A stretch of DNA of 64,000 nt, taken from contig SKCR01049645.1 in the NCBI GenBank assembly GCA_019454045.1, positions 1 through 64,000 of the forward strand, given 5' to 3'. Below the pieces are notes generated by a model, which searched no databases, had not been told where the DNA came from, and saw nothing but the letters and a program-made list of their open reading frames with translations. The translations under genes were made by a program, and so were the position numbers. Positions 1 to 12,026 of the stretch are shown here, piece after piece. The first letter of the stretch is position 1; every line of letters starts with the position of its first letter. This DNA comes from Zanthoxylum bungeanum (taxonomy: Eukaryota; Streptophyta; Magnoliopsida; Sapindales; Rutaceae).

Positions 1-717
1 GTTATCAAACGCCATACGAACGCGAGCATTCTGTTTCATTTCCGTTCGAACGCGTTTACGAACGCTACTCGAACGTGAGCATTCTGTTTCATTTTCGTTC
101 GAACGTGTTTACGAATGCCACACGAACGCGCACACACTGAACTGAGTTTGTCTTATCATATTCATGCATAATTGCCTCTTGGTTGATCTTTCTTGTGTTA
201 TATAGCCAACCGTATTATTTGTATCCCTGCATTTATCCATTCTATGTGTTCTCGGGATTGTATTCAAGCATGATTAGGCTGTTAGCATGTTATTTGGTTA
301 ATAAGTTCATGAGATAGTACTCAAGCATGATTATGTTATTCTTAGTTTTCCGTATAATAGGATTGAAATATGTTCATGAGATTGCCATGTGATGTTGCAT
401 GTTGTGATGAACTTGTTGATGTATGCATATGAATTTAGAAGCATGATATTTTTGGAAATAAATGTTATTCAAGCCTGGTTAAATTATTACATAAATCCTT
501 TTATTACAAGTGACATAAGTAAGGGACCGTTCCGAACCCAACGATTTGAGGTCTTCCCTTGCGAGGGGTGAGTGCGGCCTTAAATCTCATTTTCCCGGTT
601 CACACCGGGTGGCGACTCCATTACTCTCCGGTTTAGTCCCCCGTGGCTACTCCGTACTCCCAACTAGGCCGCGAGCCTAGGAACAGAAAGCGTCGCCCCA
701 GGTTCTGTGTTCCCACA
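1..717 (+). mobile_element. LTR-A of the Tat/Ogre-like gag-only array (3' part only)
   Basis: This is the 3' end of a long terminal repeat; the window opens inside its 53-bp CGTTCGAACG-type array. It matches 6907-7621 and 13830-14543 almost base for base. It ends in ..TTCCCACA, after which GTC and the primer-binding site follow. About 1.77 kb of its 5' side lies outside the window, so the target-site duplication of the array cannot be read here. The small ORFs in it, such as 389-571, are present in every copy and look incidental. Confidence 0.9.
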
Positions 718-720
718 GTC

Positions 721-739
721 TGGCGACTCCACTGGGGAT
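721..739 (+). other. Primer-binding site, unit 1
   Basis: TGGCGACTCCACTGGGGA lies 3 nt after the LTR end (..CCCACA-GTC). Beginning with TGG, complementary to a tRNA 3' CCA, at this distance is typical of minus-strand priming. Tat/Ogre elements are reported to use tRNA-Arg; I recall this from the family and could not check the tRNA here. Confidence 0.75.
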
Positions 740-1299
740 AGAGAATCGGCCCCAAAATATTATCTTGTGATGTTTGGATTTATGTTTTAATTGACCGTGT
801 CTATAGTGGATAAAGTGAGGGTTTAATCAAAGGCATTTTAAGGTTAGGTAATGGTTTGGTGTCTTCCTTCATTCACTACCTTTCTAGAAGGAAAAGCTGT
901 GAAGGCACCTAGATAGCCATCTACTTGTAGCCTATTGTGATGGACTAATTTGGAGGACTCGTTGTTTATTCCTGACAACAAGCGATAATAGCCTAAGAGG
1001 CTTGGGTATTTAAGTGAGCCTCACTCCACCTTCCCTCTGGGGGATCTACAACGGGAAATCCATTTGACAGTCCGTCACACACCATAGCTCATTGGCACGT
1101 ACCTTAGTGTATAAAAAAGGGTGCGCTCACTTGGTTGCTCGAACCCTTGAGTGGGGAGACCTAGTTGTGGGCCATCCTTCGCCGGTGAGAGCCTTTGTCT
1201 ATAATTTTACTAACCCACCTATAGACCGGGTTGGCTAAAGTAACAATTATTTCCTTGAATATGTGCTTGTGGACCATCCTCGTTTGGATGCAGTTGGAC

Positions 1300-1735
1300 T
1301 ATTGTCAGAAATGCGGGCTTGCTGGGCCATTTAAACTGGGGCAAGTTCACACCTTATGACTATTAGGCCAAAAGCTTCTGAAATGTTGATGGGCCACTTT
1401 GTAAAAATTATTATGTCATGTTTGCATCATCTTTCTTTTATGCTTGTGTTTGGGAACATCGTTGTTTGGATCCATTTGGACCATTTATCATGGGATATGG
1501 GCTTGTTGGGCCATTTAAACTGGGACAAGAACACATCTTATGACGATTGGGCCAAAAGGCTTCTAATAACAATGGGCCATTTTATGATTGTGTTCGAATA
1601 TTATCATTTGGATTTAGTTGGGCTCTTTGCCATAAGACATGAACTCGTTGGGCCATTTAAACTGGGACGGGTTCACTCTATGACAGTTAGCCCGAAAGAT
1701 TCTAAAATGATAACGGGCCAATTTGTTTGAGAATT
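1300..1735 (+). repeat. Threefold degenerate repeat in the element leader
   Basis: Three related blocks of about 150-170 bp each carry GGGCCATTTAAACTGGG followed by a TATGAC-TTAGGCC-like stretch and a second GGGCCA. The cores are near 1325, 1510 and 1650. The same arrangement recurs at 8228-8640 and 15148-15545. It lies upstream of gag and has no coding constraint that I can see. The ORFs over it read the repeat in one frame and look incidental. Confidence 0.7.
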
Positions 1736-1888
1736 TTAGTTGATTTAGTATGTTATATATGTTACATGCATCTCACGCACCCCATGCATACATACATCAT
1801 GTTAACTCTCTGTGTTCTGAAAGCCATCATAGATTCCCGTTGGGTTAGAAAAAAGGGAAGACTCACACCAAAATACTGAGAACAGACT

Positions 1889-3225
1889 GAGTGAATCAGA
1901 TATTGAGGTATCCCGGATAGATAAGTTGGAAAATGGCTTCGCCAAGATTACTGAACAGTTGCAAGCCTTGACTACTGCCATGACAAATATGGCTGTGCCC
2001 CGTGCCGGGGGAGATTCTGAGAATGTAAGGCGTGAGGAGCCTCCGAATGGGTTAGGGGATGATGTCCCCACTTTTGATGATGACGTGGCAGAATATGAAA
2101 CAGGCAGAGTGATTGGGTCTCAGGCAGAATTTCAGAAGCTTCGGGATCAGGTTGAAACAGTTACCCGCAAAATGAGGGGGTAAACATGAAGAGTTGTTAG
2201 ATTATGAGGCAATGACCTTCGGAGAACAGCTGCCAACTCAGTTTAAAATGCCGGACATGGCCAAGTTTAATGGGAACAGAGACCCGAGGGTCCATCTGCA
2301 GCAATATGTCTCAGTCATGAGTTCAATGGGCCTATCACAGCGCCAAGTCCAAAGATGTTTGGGATGTCACTCGGAGGGGGCACCTGTGGTTTGGTATCAT
2401 AGCCTTGAGAAGAAGGTTAAGGAAGATTGGAAGGAACTCTATGCTTTTGCTTTTCTGAAAGTATGTTACAGACTTGAAATTGACTTGTCACTCCGTGATT
2501 TGGAGAACACTAAGCAGAAGCCGGAAGAAAGCTTCAAGGAGTATGTAGACCGCTGGAGAAGCCAGCTCCTGAAAATGCAGACTCGGCCCTCTGAGAAGGA
2601 CCAAATCAAAATGATCATTAAGGGCACCAAGCCTTTTATTTATAGTAAGCTGAGGAGGATGACTTCGATGATTTCTGATTTTCGACAGTTGGGAAACTGT
2701 CATGGATATTGAGGAAGAAGAGGCTGAAAATAGAAAGTTTATGGCTATAATAGAAGAACTTTTGGGGGGCCTTCTGAGACTAAGCCCGCTACTGCCGCGA
2801 GGTCGCTACCGTCAAGAACAAGCGATTCTCTCAATCTTGGTAGGCCTTTGTCAAATGTATTTGAAAAGCTGAAAATGCAAGGACTCCTAAAACCTTTGGA
2901 ACCTAGGCCATTTTCGAACCCTGTGCCACCATACCTCAACCTAAACCAGTATTGTCACTTCCATCAAGAAAAAGGCCATGACACCGACAACTGTACCCGC
3001 CTTAGGCATGAGGTCCAGAACCTCATTGACTCCATGAAATACCCAACCCATGAAAAGAAACCCTCAACCACCAAGCTTCTCACATGGATGAAAGTGAAGA
3101 ACCATAGGCCGAGGAAGAAGGCAGTGCTGCGGATGATGGAGATGTTCCTCCTAGTCTATTTGATCCAGTTTTTTTTTAATGGCATTGATTTTGTTACTTT
3201 TTCGAACTCTTTTCCTCAACAATAA
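1889..3225 (+). pseudogene. Broken Ty3-type gag, unit 1
   Basis: This is the counterpart of the open gag at 15575-16876. The likely start codon is lost by a 1-nt deletion (GACTGAGTG where unit 3 has GACATGAGTG). Further frame breaks come from an extra G near 2175, indels near 2355-2375, and a disturbed stretch near 2440 where unit 3 encodes ELADAF. The reading is therefore scattered over several short frames (1926-2183, 2194-2712, 2848-3225). The capsid-like and Cys/His parts can still be recognised. Most differences from unit 3 are single-base indels, so sequencing error is a real alternative to biological decay. Confidence 0.85.
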
Positions 3226-3639
3226 TAAAGACGTCCATTTCGCTGAATCTCTTCCGCAATGAGTACATTTGAAAAGCATTCAACCGAGGTACTATGAAAT
3301 TCAGTGATGTTTAGAACACGGGGAATCCTCGAATAAGCAAGCAGGGGGGCAGTGAGAGTATCAGACTTGGAAGGGAATTAGTTCACCAAGCCGATCAGCA
3401 TAGACAGATTAAAGCGGTGGCTTGCCTGAGGAAAGGAAGACTGAGCAGTCACCAAGAGAATTGGCAGAAGACCTAACCCGACGGGATAGGAACATTCATG
3501 CATGCATACACGTAACACATTTTGCATCCTTTTGTGTTTGTTTTTTTTTGTGTTCACAGGTTTTAAAGAATAAGAAAAGCGGCAAGAACAAGCTAATCAG
3601 AAATGGTAAAAAGCACAGTATCGGATTCAGGTAATGATT
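3226..3639 (+). other. Spacer between gag and minisatellite, unit 1
   Basis: There is no pol reading here. It contains a pyrimidine run followed by TTCACAG-G near 3540-3560 that resembles a 3' splice site. Ogre elements are known to splice an intron, but no donor can be shown here, so I do not call one. The stretch is present in unit 2 (10126-10540) and only in part in unit 3 (to about 17233). Confidence 0.5.
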
Positions 3640-5000
3640 CCAGGGTTGAGGCCCATTTGAGTTTGAGTTTCGGGGATGACACTCTGGGGGCGAGGCCCAC
3701 ATTGGTTCAGCATCGGTTTTCTACCGGGTATGGCACTCTGGGGGCGAGGCCCACATTAGCATCAACATCAGTCTTGCCGGATATGAAATCTGGAGGGCGA
3801 GGCCCACGTCATTATCAGTAGCTTGGGGACGAGTCCCAGGGTTGAGGCCCATATCGGTATCAGTCTGGGGGCGAGGCCCATATCAGTATCAGTTTAGGGC
3901 CGAGGCCCACATCAGTATCAGATCGGGGATAAAGCCCACATACAGCACAGTTCGGGAATATAGCCAGGAGAATAAGGCTCTCTCTCAGCATGGTTCGGGA
4001 ATACAGCCCAGGAGAATAAGCTCTCTCTCAGTACATTCCGGGAATACAGCCCAGAGGACTAAAGCTCTATCTTAACATAGCTCAGAACAAAGCCTATGGG
4101 AATAAAGCCCCCTTTCAAAGCAATTCGGGAACAAGGCCCAGGGGAATAAAGCTCACATTCAACACAGTTCGGAATAAAGCCCACAGTCAGCTCAGATCAG
4201 GGAATAAAGCCCACATCTAACACAATTGGGGAACAAAGCCCACAGTCAGCTCAGATCAAGGAATAAAGCCCACGTTCAACACAGTTCGGGAATAAAGCCC
4301 ACAGTCGGCTCAGATCAGGGGAATATAGCCCCATCTCAATGCAGTTCGGGAATAAAGCCCACAGTCCAAACATTATGGGAATAGAGCCCTATCTCTCACA
4401 GTTCGGGAAAAACCCAGGGGAATAAAAGCCTCATATCAGTATAGTTTGAGAACAAAGCTCAAGGGGAAGAAAGCCTCATGTCAGTACAGTTCGGAATAAA
4501 GCTCGGGAGGAATAAAGCCCCATCTCAATGCAGTTCGGGAATAAAGCCCACAGTCCAACATTAGGGGAATAGAGCCCTATCTCTCAACAGTTCGGAAACA
4601 AGCCCAGGGGAATAAAAGCCTCATGTCAGTATAGTTTGAGAACAAAGCTCAAGGGGAAAAAAGCCTCATATCAGTATAGTTTGAGAACAAAGCTCAAGGG
4701 GAAGAAAGCCTCATGTCAGTACAGTTCGGGAATAAAGCTCGGGAGGAATAAAGCCTCATATCAACAGTTCGGGAATAAAGCTCGGGAGGAATAAAGCCTC
4801 ATCTCAACACAGTTCGAGAATGAACAAGCCGGGAATGGCAATCCAAGAATGAGCAGAGTTCAAGAATGAACAAGCCAGGAATGGCACTCCAAGAATGGAA
4901 GCACGGTTCGGGAATGGACCAACTTACGGTAACGATTCGAGAATGGACCACATCACAACACGGTTCAGGAATGAACCAGGGGTCGCAGCACCTCACACCA
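3640..5000 (+). repeat. Degenerate 3'-UTR minisatellite, unit 1
   Basis: About 1.3 kb of short imperfect repeats. The first part is built on GGGGGCGAGGCCCACAT..ATCAGT and the longer second part on TTCGGGAATAAAGCCCACAGTC-type units of roughly 20-50 bp. Variants such as AAGCTCAAGGGGAAGAAAGCCTC alternate in higher-order patterns. Tandem repeats between the coding part and the polypurine tract are known for Tat-lineage elements. ORFs running through this stretch are by-products of the repeat. Confidence 0.85.
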
Positions 5001-5118
5001 AATCAACTCAACTCAACACATGGTAAGTCAAGCGGCAGCTGGCGAGCCAGGTAAGTAGAAAATGCATTGCATAAACTTTGATAGGATTATCACTGTTGCA
5101 CATTACACAAGTCCCATC

Positions 5119-5132
5119 AAAGTGGGGGCGAC
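5119..5132 (+). other. Polypurine tract, unit 1
   Basis: AAAGTGGGGGCGAC lies directly before the TGTAGGCACTGC start of the next LTR. Position and composition fit the plus-strand primer of Tat/Ogre-like elements. The same sequence precedes the LTR at 12041. Confidence 0.75.
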
Positions 5133-7621
5133 TGTAGGCACTGCATTTTTACACATAAGTCCATATGATGAGTCTCATTTTGGAGACACTGCCTTTTAAG
5201 TCACGGAGGTCACGAGAAACGGACATCGGAAGGGGAAATTCAGAATAAACAGGTTCACTGTTTTCGTTAGTGCTGCGTTCGTGTTACGTTCGAACGTCAA
5301 ACGGATTGCGGGCGTTCGTGGCCGCGTTCGAGGAAGCGTCGAACGGGGTCGGTAATTCTGGTTTTGCTGCTAGCCTCACATCCAGCCCAATTAGCCCCCC
5401 AAAGCCCAAAACACATCCCAATTTAAATAAATAAATATTAATTAAAACATTAACTAAATAAGATAATAATTAAATTAATTGAATAATTAAATAAACATAT
5501 ACCAAACGAAAATAAGCAATTACCAACTTAAACTAAAATCATGCCTAATTTAAACAAATCACATACTAAATCAAATATAATCATGTCTAATTAAAATCAA
5601 TCAACCAATATATTCCCAATCTAATAAGATTATTCCCAAACTTAAAATATTGTATTCCTAACCAAGCCAATCAAATATTCAACCTTCCCTATCTAGCCAA
5701 GATTTGTCCCCCCTCAATCTTTGACTTCCCTTAACCAAACAAAAAATCAAATCCATTGCTTCCCTTAACCAACACCAAATCAAATCCCTCTTAATTAGCC
5801 AAATCCTTTCCTTGTCAAGCCCAACCCTTTGCCTAAAAAAGAACCATTCACCAACCTTCTCAACCCTAGTCCCTAATCCTTAGTCCCTAGTCCCTAGCTC
5901 ATACACAACACACATAAAAATCACAGGAAGAACACACCCAAAAACAGTAAGCAAAAGAAAGAGGAAACGACAGCGAAACCACAAGGAAACAATAGCAAAA
6001 GACGGAGAACGACGACTCAAAACAGTAAGACAACGAACGAGAACAGTGAACCAGTGAACCGGGAGAGTTGCGGAGCACCCACCCTTCCAACGATCGTGTA
6101 CCGTACATCCGAGAGGTGATTTAAAAGTTAGACCTGAGGGTACCTTTTCATTAGTCTATATTCGTTTTTTTATTATTATTGATTTTATTCGCATGAGAGT
6201 CGTTTATGGATGCATGTTGTGGCTTGAATGAAATGGAAGAGTGTCGTCTCTTGTGGTACATAGGATGGAAAACCCAGACGTAAATTCCGTAGCTGAATCC
6301 GAATGGACGGTAGTGCGGTCTGTACTTGGGATACAACTCCACGTACCATTTGAGTAAACGACACCTTCTCTTGTTTTGTGTTGCTTTTATTTATTTATTT
6401 TTCGTCACTTAAATTCTGCATGTTGCTGATTTATGCATGACTCAATCGAGCGCATGGGCTTAGTAAGTGGAATGAAAGATCCCCTATGGGGAGGGGTTAA
6501 AGCCCTTTACCATGATGCTTTGTCGCGCCGGTTGATGTGTGTTCGGTTGGATGCAAGACACGTTCAATCGGACATACTTAGAATAATATGATTGTCTTTA
6601 TGTTTGTATGCATGATGTGATGTGACGCGCATGGGCTTAGTATGTTGGTCTAAAGGTCCTCTCTTTGAGAGATCAAGAGCCCCAAAAGGCCACCTTCACG
6701 GCAGTACTTCGCCGCGCCCCTTTATTTTGTTGTTGATATATTGCGTCCCATTTCATGCATCAGGTCTGTTCCCGTTCGAACGCGTTTACGAACGCAACTC
6801 GAACGCGCATGCGTTTTTGCCTTATCATGCATCAGGTCTCATTTCCGTTCGAACTCGTTTACGAACGCCATACGAACGTGAGCATTCTGTTTCATTTCCG
6901 TTCGAACGCGTTATCAAACGCCATACGAACGCGAGCATTCTGTTTCATTTCCGTTCGAACGCGTTTACGAACGCTACTCGAACGTGAGCATTCTGTTTCA
7001 TTTTCGTTCGAACGTGTTTACGAATACCACACGAACGCGCACACACTGAACTGAGTTTGTCTTATCATATTCATGCATAATTGCCTCTTGGTTGATCTTT
7101 CTTGTGTTATATAGCCAACCGTATTATTTGTATCCTGCATTATCCATTCTATGTGTTCTCGGGATTGTATTCAAGCATGATTAGGCTGTTAGCATGTTAT
7201 TTGGTTAATAAGTTCATGAGATAGTACTCAAGCATGATTATGTTATTCTTAGTTTTCCGTATAATAGGATTGAAATATGTTCATGAGATTGCCATGTGAT
7301 GTTGCATGTTGTGATGAACTTGTTGATGTATGCATATGAATTTAGAAGCATGATATTTTTGGAAATAAATGTTATTCAAGCCTGGTTAAATTATTACATA
7401 AATCCTTTTATTACAAGTGATATAAGTAAGGGACCGTTCCGAACCCAACGATTTGAGGTCTTCCCTTGCGAGGGGTGAGTGCGGCCTTAAATCTCATTTT
7501 CCCGGTTCACACCGGTGGCGACTCCATTACTCTCCGGTTTAGTCCCCCGTGGCTACTCCGTACTCCCAACTAGGCCGCGAGCCTAGGAACAGAAGCGTCG
7601 CCCAGGTTCTGTGTTCCCACA
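5133..7621 (+). mobile_element. LTR-B, complete, shared by units 1 and 2
   Basis: This 2.49-kb LTR runs from TGTAGGCACTGC to TTCCCACA. It is preceded by a polypurine tract and followed by a primer-binding site, so it serves as 3' LTR of unit 1 and 5' LTR of unit 2. Inside are a CGTTCG-rich block near 5270-5350, an AT-rich stretch at 5420-5680, a pyrimidine-rich stretch to 5900, two related hairpin-prone blocks at 6430-6545 and 6620-6725, and a 53-bp array at 6771-7052. The TATAAAA seen in LTR-C is here CCTAAAAAA (near 5831), so this copy's promoter may be damaged. Confidence 0.92.
6771..7052 (+). repeat. 53-bp TTCGAA-palindrome array in LTR-B
   Basis: The units are marked by AGCATTCTGTTTCATTTCCG at 6881, 6934 and 6987, an exact 53-bp period, with degenerate units on both sides. 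Each unit carries the self-complementary core CGTTCGAACG followed by ACGAACGC-type half sites, so the array is dense in CpG and palindromes. The same array is at 1-145, 13690-13972 and 17824-18095, and in expanded form on the minus strand at 52976-53300. Confidence 0.88.
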
Positions 7622-7624
7622 GTC

Positions 7625-7643
7625 TGGCGACTCCACTGGGGAT
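7625..7643 (+). other. Primer-binding site, unit 2
   Basis: TGGCGACTCCACTGGGGA lies 3 nt after the end of LTR-B, identical to units 1 and 3. Confidence 0.75.
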
Positions 7644-8790
7644 AGAGAATCGGCCCCGAAATATTATCTTGTGATGTTTGGATTTATGTTTTAATTGACC
7701 GTGTCTATAGTGGATAAAGTGAGGGTTTAATCAAAGGTATTTTAAGGTTAGGTAATGGTTTGGTGTCTTCTTCATTCACTACCTTTCTAGAAGGAAAAGC
7801 TGTGAAGGCACCTAGATAGCCATCTACTTGTAGCCTATTGTGATGGACTAATTTGGAGGACTCGTTGTTTATTCCTGACAACAAGCGATAATAGCCTAAG
7901 AGGCTTGGGTATTTAAGTGAGCCTCACTCCACCTTCCCTCTGGGGGATCTACAACGGGAAATCCATTTGACAGTCCGTCACACACATAGCTCATTGGCAC
8001 GTACCTTAGTGTATAAAAAGGGGGTGCGCTCACTTGGTTGCTCGAACCCTTGAGTGGGGAGACCTAGTTGTGGGCCATCATTCGCCGGTGATAGCCTTTG
8101 TCTATAATTTTACTAACCCACCTATAGACCGGGTTGGCTAAAGTAACAATTATTTCCTTGAATATGTCCTTGTGGACCATCCTCGTTTGGATGCAGTTGG
8201 ACTATTGTCAGAAATGCGGGCTTGCTGGGCCATTTAAACTGGGGCAAGTTCACACCTTATGACTATTAGGCCAAAAGCTTCTGAAATGTTGATGGGCCAC
8301 TTTGTAAAAATTATTATGTCATGTTTGCATCATCTTTCTTTTATGCTTGTGTTTGGGAACATCGTTGTTTGGATCCATTTGGACCATTTATCATGGGATA
8401 TGGGCTTGTTGGGCCATTTAAACTGGGACAAGAACACATCTTATGACGATTGGGCCAAAAGGCTTCTAAATAACAATGGGCCATTTTATGATTGTGTTCG
8501 GAATATTATCATTTGGATTTAGTTGGGCTCTTTGCCATAAGACATGAACTCGTTGGGCCATTTAAACTGGGACGGGTTCACTCTTATGACAGTTAGCCCG
8601 AAAGATTCTAAAATGATAACGGGCCAATTTGTTTGAGAATTTTAGTTGATTTAGTATGTTATATATGTTACATGCATCTCACGCACCCCATGCATACATA
8701 CATCATGTTAACTCTTGTGTTCTGAAAGCCATCATAGATTCCCGTTGGGTTAGAAAAAAGGGAAGACTCACCAAAATACTGAGAACAGAC

Positions 8791-10125
8791 ATGAGTGAAT
8801 CAGATATTGAGGTATCCCGGATAGATAAGTGGGAAAATGGCTTCGCCAAGATACTGAACAGTTGCAAGCCTTGACTACTGCCATGACAAATATGGTTGTG
8901 CCCCGTGCCGGGGGAGATTCTGAGAATGTAAGGCGTGAGGAGCCTCCGAATGGGTTAGGGGATGATGTCCCCACTTTTGATGATGACATGGAAGAATATG
9001 CAACAGGCAGAGTGATTGGGTCTCAGGCAGAATTTCAGAAGCTTCGGGATCAGGTGTGAAACAGTTACCCGCAAAATGAGGGGTAAACATGAAGAGTTGT
9101 TAGATTATGAGGCAATGACCTTCGGAGAACAGCTGCCAACTCAGTTTAAAATGCCGGACATGGCCAAGTTTAATGGGAACGGAGACCCGAGGTCCATCTA
9201 CAGCAATATGTCTCAGTCATGAGTTCAATGGGCCTATCACAGCGCCAAGTCCAAAGATGTTTGGGATGTCACTCGAGGGGGCACCTGTGGTTTGGTATCA
9301 TAGCCTTGAGAAGAAGGTTAAGGAAGATTGGAAGGAACTAGCTGATGCTTTTCTGAAGTAGTATGTTACAGACTTGGAAATTGACTTGTCACTCCGTGAT
9401 TTGGAGAACACTAAGCAGAAGCCGGAAGAAAGCTTCAAGGAGTATGTAGACCGCTGGAGAAGCCAGCTCTGAAAATGCAGACTCGGCCCTCTGAGAAGGA
9501 CCAAATCAAAATGATCATTAAGGGCACCAAGCCTTTTATTTATAGTAAGCTGAGGAGGATGACTTCGATGATTTCTGATTTTCGACAGTTGAGGGAAACT
9601 GTCATGGATATTGAGGAAGAAGAGGCTGAAAATAGAAAGTTTTATGGCTATAATAGAAGAACTTTTGGGGGGCCTTCTGAGACTAAGCCCGCTACTGCCG
9701 AGGTCGCTACCGTCAAGAACAAGCGATTCTCCAATCTTGGTAGGCCTTTGTCCAATGTATTTGAAAAGCTGAAAATGCAAGGACTCCTAAAACCTTTGGA
9801 ACCTAGGCCATTTTCGAACCCTGTGCCACCATACCTCAACCTAAACCAGTATTGTCACTTCCATCAAGAAAAAGGCCATGACACCGACAACTGTACCCCC
9901 TTAGGCATGAGGTCCAGAACCTCATTGACTCCCATGAAATACCCAACTCATGAAAAGAAACCCTCAACCACCAAGCTTCTCACATGGATGAATGTGAAGA
10001 ACCATAGGCCGAGGAAGAAGGCAGTGCTGCGGATGATGGAGATGTTCCTCCTAGTCTATTTGATCCAGTTTTTTTTTAATGGCATTGATTTTGTTACTTT
10101 TTCGAACTCTTTTCCTCAACAATAA
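8791..10125 (+). pseudogene. Broken Ty3-type gag, unit 2
   Basis: The likely ATG (MSESD..) is intact at 8791, but the frame is lost soon after by a missing T near 8850. Further breaks are an inserted base near 9054, a missing G near 9193, a missing A near 9254, a TAG near 9358 where unit 3 has CAG, and a missing C near 9469. The capsid C-terminal part and the C-x2-H-x4-H-x4-C cluster can still be read in the 9475-10125 frame. All but one of the breaks are single-nucleotide indels, so confirmation from reads matters before calling this copy dead. Confidence 0.85.
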
Positions 10126-10534
10126 TAAAGACGTCATTTCGCTGAATCTCTTCCGCAATGAGTACATTTGAAAAGCATTCAACCGAGGTACTATGAAATC
10201 AGTGATGTTTAGAACACGGGGAATCCTCGAATAAGCAAGCAGGGGGGCAGTGAGAGTATCAGACTTGGAAGGGAATTAGTTCACCAAGCCGATCAGCATA
10301 GACAGATTAAAGCGGTGGCTTGCCTGAGGAAGGAAGACTGAGCAGTCACCAAGAGAATTGGCAGAAGACCTAACCCGACGGATAGGAACATTCATGCATG
10401 CATACACGTACACATTTTGCATCCTTTTGTGTTTGTTTTATTTTGTGTTCACAGGTTTTAAAGAATAAGAAAAGCGGCAAAGAACAAGCTAATCAGAAAT
10501 GGTAAAAAGCACAGTATCGGATTCAGGTAATGAT

Positions 10535-11910
10535 TCCAGGTTGAGGCCCATTTGAGTTTGAGTTTCGGGGATGACACTCTGGGGGCGAGGCCTACATTGG
10601 TTCAGCATCAGTTTCTGCTGCGGGTATGGCACTCTGGGGGCGAGGCCCACATTAGCATCAACATCAGTCTTGCCGGATATGAAATCTGGAGGGCGAGGCC
10701 CACGTCATTATCAGTAGCTTGGGGACGAGTCCCAGGGTTGAGGCCCATATCGGTATCAGTCTGGGGGTGGGGCCCATATCAATATCAGTTTAGGGCCGAG
10801 GCCCACATCAGTATCAGATCGGGGATAAAGCCCACATACAGCACAGTTCGGGAATATAGCCCAGGAGAATAAGGCTCTCTCTCAGCATGGTTCGGGAATA
10901 CAGCCCAGGAGAATAAAGCTCTCTCTCAGTACATTCCGGGAATACAGCCCAGAGGAATAAAGCTCTATCTTAACATAGCTCAGGAACAAAGCCTATGGTA
11001 ATAAAGCCCCCTTTCAAAGCAATTCGGGAACAAGGCCCAGGGGAATAAAGCTCACATTCAACACAGTTCGGGAATAAAGCCCACAGTCAGCTCAGATCAG
11101 GGAATAAAGCCCACATCTAACACAATTGGGGAACAAAGCCCACAGTCAGCTCAGATCAAGGAATAAAGCCCACGTTCAACACAGTTCGGGAATAAAGCCC
11201 ACAGTCGGCTCAGATCAGGGGAATATAGCCCCATCTCAATGCAGTTCGGGAATAAAAGCCCACAGTCCAAACATTATGGGAATAGAGCCCTATCTCTCAA
11301 CAGTTCGGGAAAAAAGCCCAGGGGAATAAAAGCCTCATATCAGTATAGTTTGAGAACAAAGCTCAAGGGGAAGAAAGCCTCATGTCAGTACAGTTCGGGA
11401 ATAAAGCTCGGGAGGAATAAAGCCCCATCTCAATGCAGTTCGGGAATAAAGCCCACAGTCCAAACATTAGGGGAATAGAGCCCTATCTCTAAACACTTCG
11501 GGAACAAAGCCCAGGGGAATAAAAGCCTCATGTCAGTATAGTTTGAGAACAAAGCTCAAGGGGAAGAAAGCCTCATATCAGTATAGTTTGAGAACAAAGC
11601 TCAAGGGGAAGAAAGCCTCATGTCAGTACAGTTCGGGAATAAAGCTCGGGAGGAATAAAGCCTCATCTCAACAGTTCGGGAATAAAGCTCGGGAGGAATA
11701 AAGCCTCATCTCAACACAGTTCGAGAATGAACAAGCCGGGAATGGCAATCCAAGAATGGAGCAGAGTTCAAGAATGAACAAGCCAGGAATGGCACTCCAA
11801 GAATGGAAGCACGGTTCGGGAATGGACCAACTTACGGTAACGATTCGAGAATGGACCACATCACAACACGGTTCAGGAATGAACCAGGGGTCGCAGCACC
11901 TCACCACCAA
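10535..11910 (+). repeat. Degenerate 3'-UTR minisatellite, unit 2
   Basis: Same build as 3640-5000, with GGCGAGGCCCACAT units first and then GGGAATAAAGCCC units, plus small copy-number and length differences. Unit 3 lacks this stretch because of a deletion. Confidence 0.85.
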
Positions 11911-12026
11911 ATCAACTCAACTCAACACATGGTACGTCAAGCGGCAGCTGGCGAGCCAGGTAAGTGAAAATGCATTGCATAAACTTTGATAGGATTGTCA
12001 CTGTTGCACATTACACAAGTCCCATC

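Larger units (their letters stand above)
718..5132 (+). mobile_element. Internal region, unit 1, of the gag-only Tat/Ogre-like element
   Basis: This 4.4-kb internal domain lies between two copies of the same LTR. In order it holds the primer-binding site, a leader of about 1.1 kb with threefold repeats, a broken gag, a spacer, a long degenerate minisatellite and a polypurine tract. I found no protease, reverse transcriptase, RNase H or integrase motif in any frame. At 4.4 kb it is far shorter than autonomous Tat/Ogre interiors. It fits the class of gag-carrying non-autonomous elements called TR-GAG. The internal region of unit 2 is nearly identical. Confidence 0.85.

Noticed and set aside
3530..3565. 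Splice acceptor of an Ogre-type intron
   Set aside because: A pyrimidine run with TTCACAG-G is present, but no matching donor or downstream coding exon can be shown, and pol is absent.
3603..5054. ORFs across the GGGAATAAAGCCC region
   Set aside because: Short, repeat-driven readings that change frame between units 1 and 2. The region is a 3'-UTR minisatellite.
6771..7052. CRISPR-like regular repeat
   Set aside because: Units are contiguous with no unique spacers, the DNA is a plant retrotransposon LTR, and no cas genes exist.
6622..7054. ORFs of 99-121 aa repeated in each LTR
   Set aside because: They are translations of the 53-bp LTR array in two overlapping frames, with repetitive FERVYER-like content and no domain. 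The periodicity of the DNA explains them.
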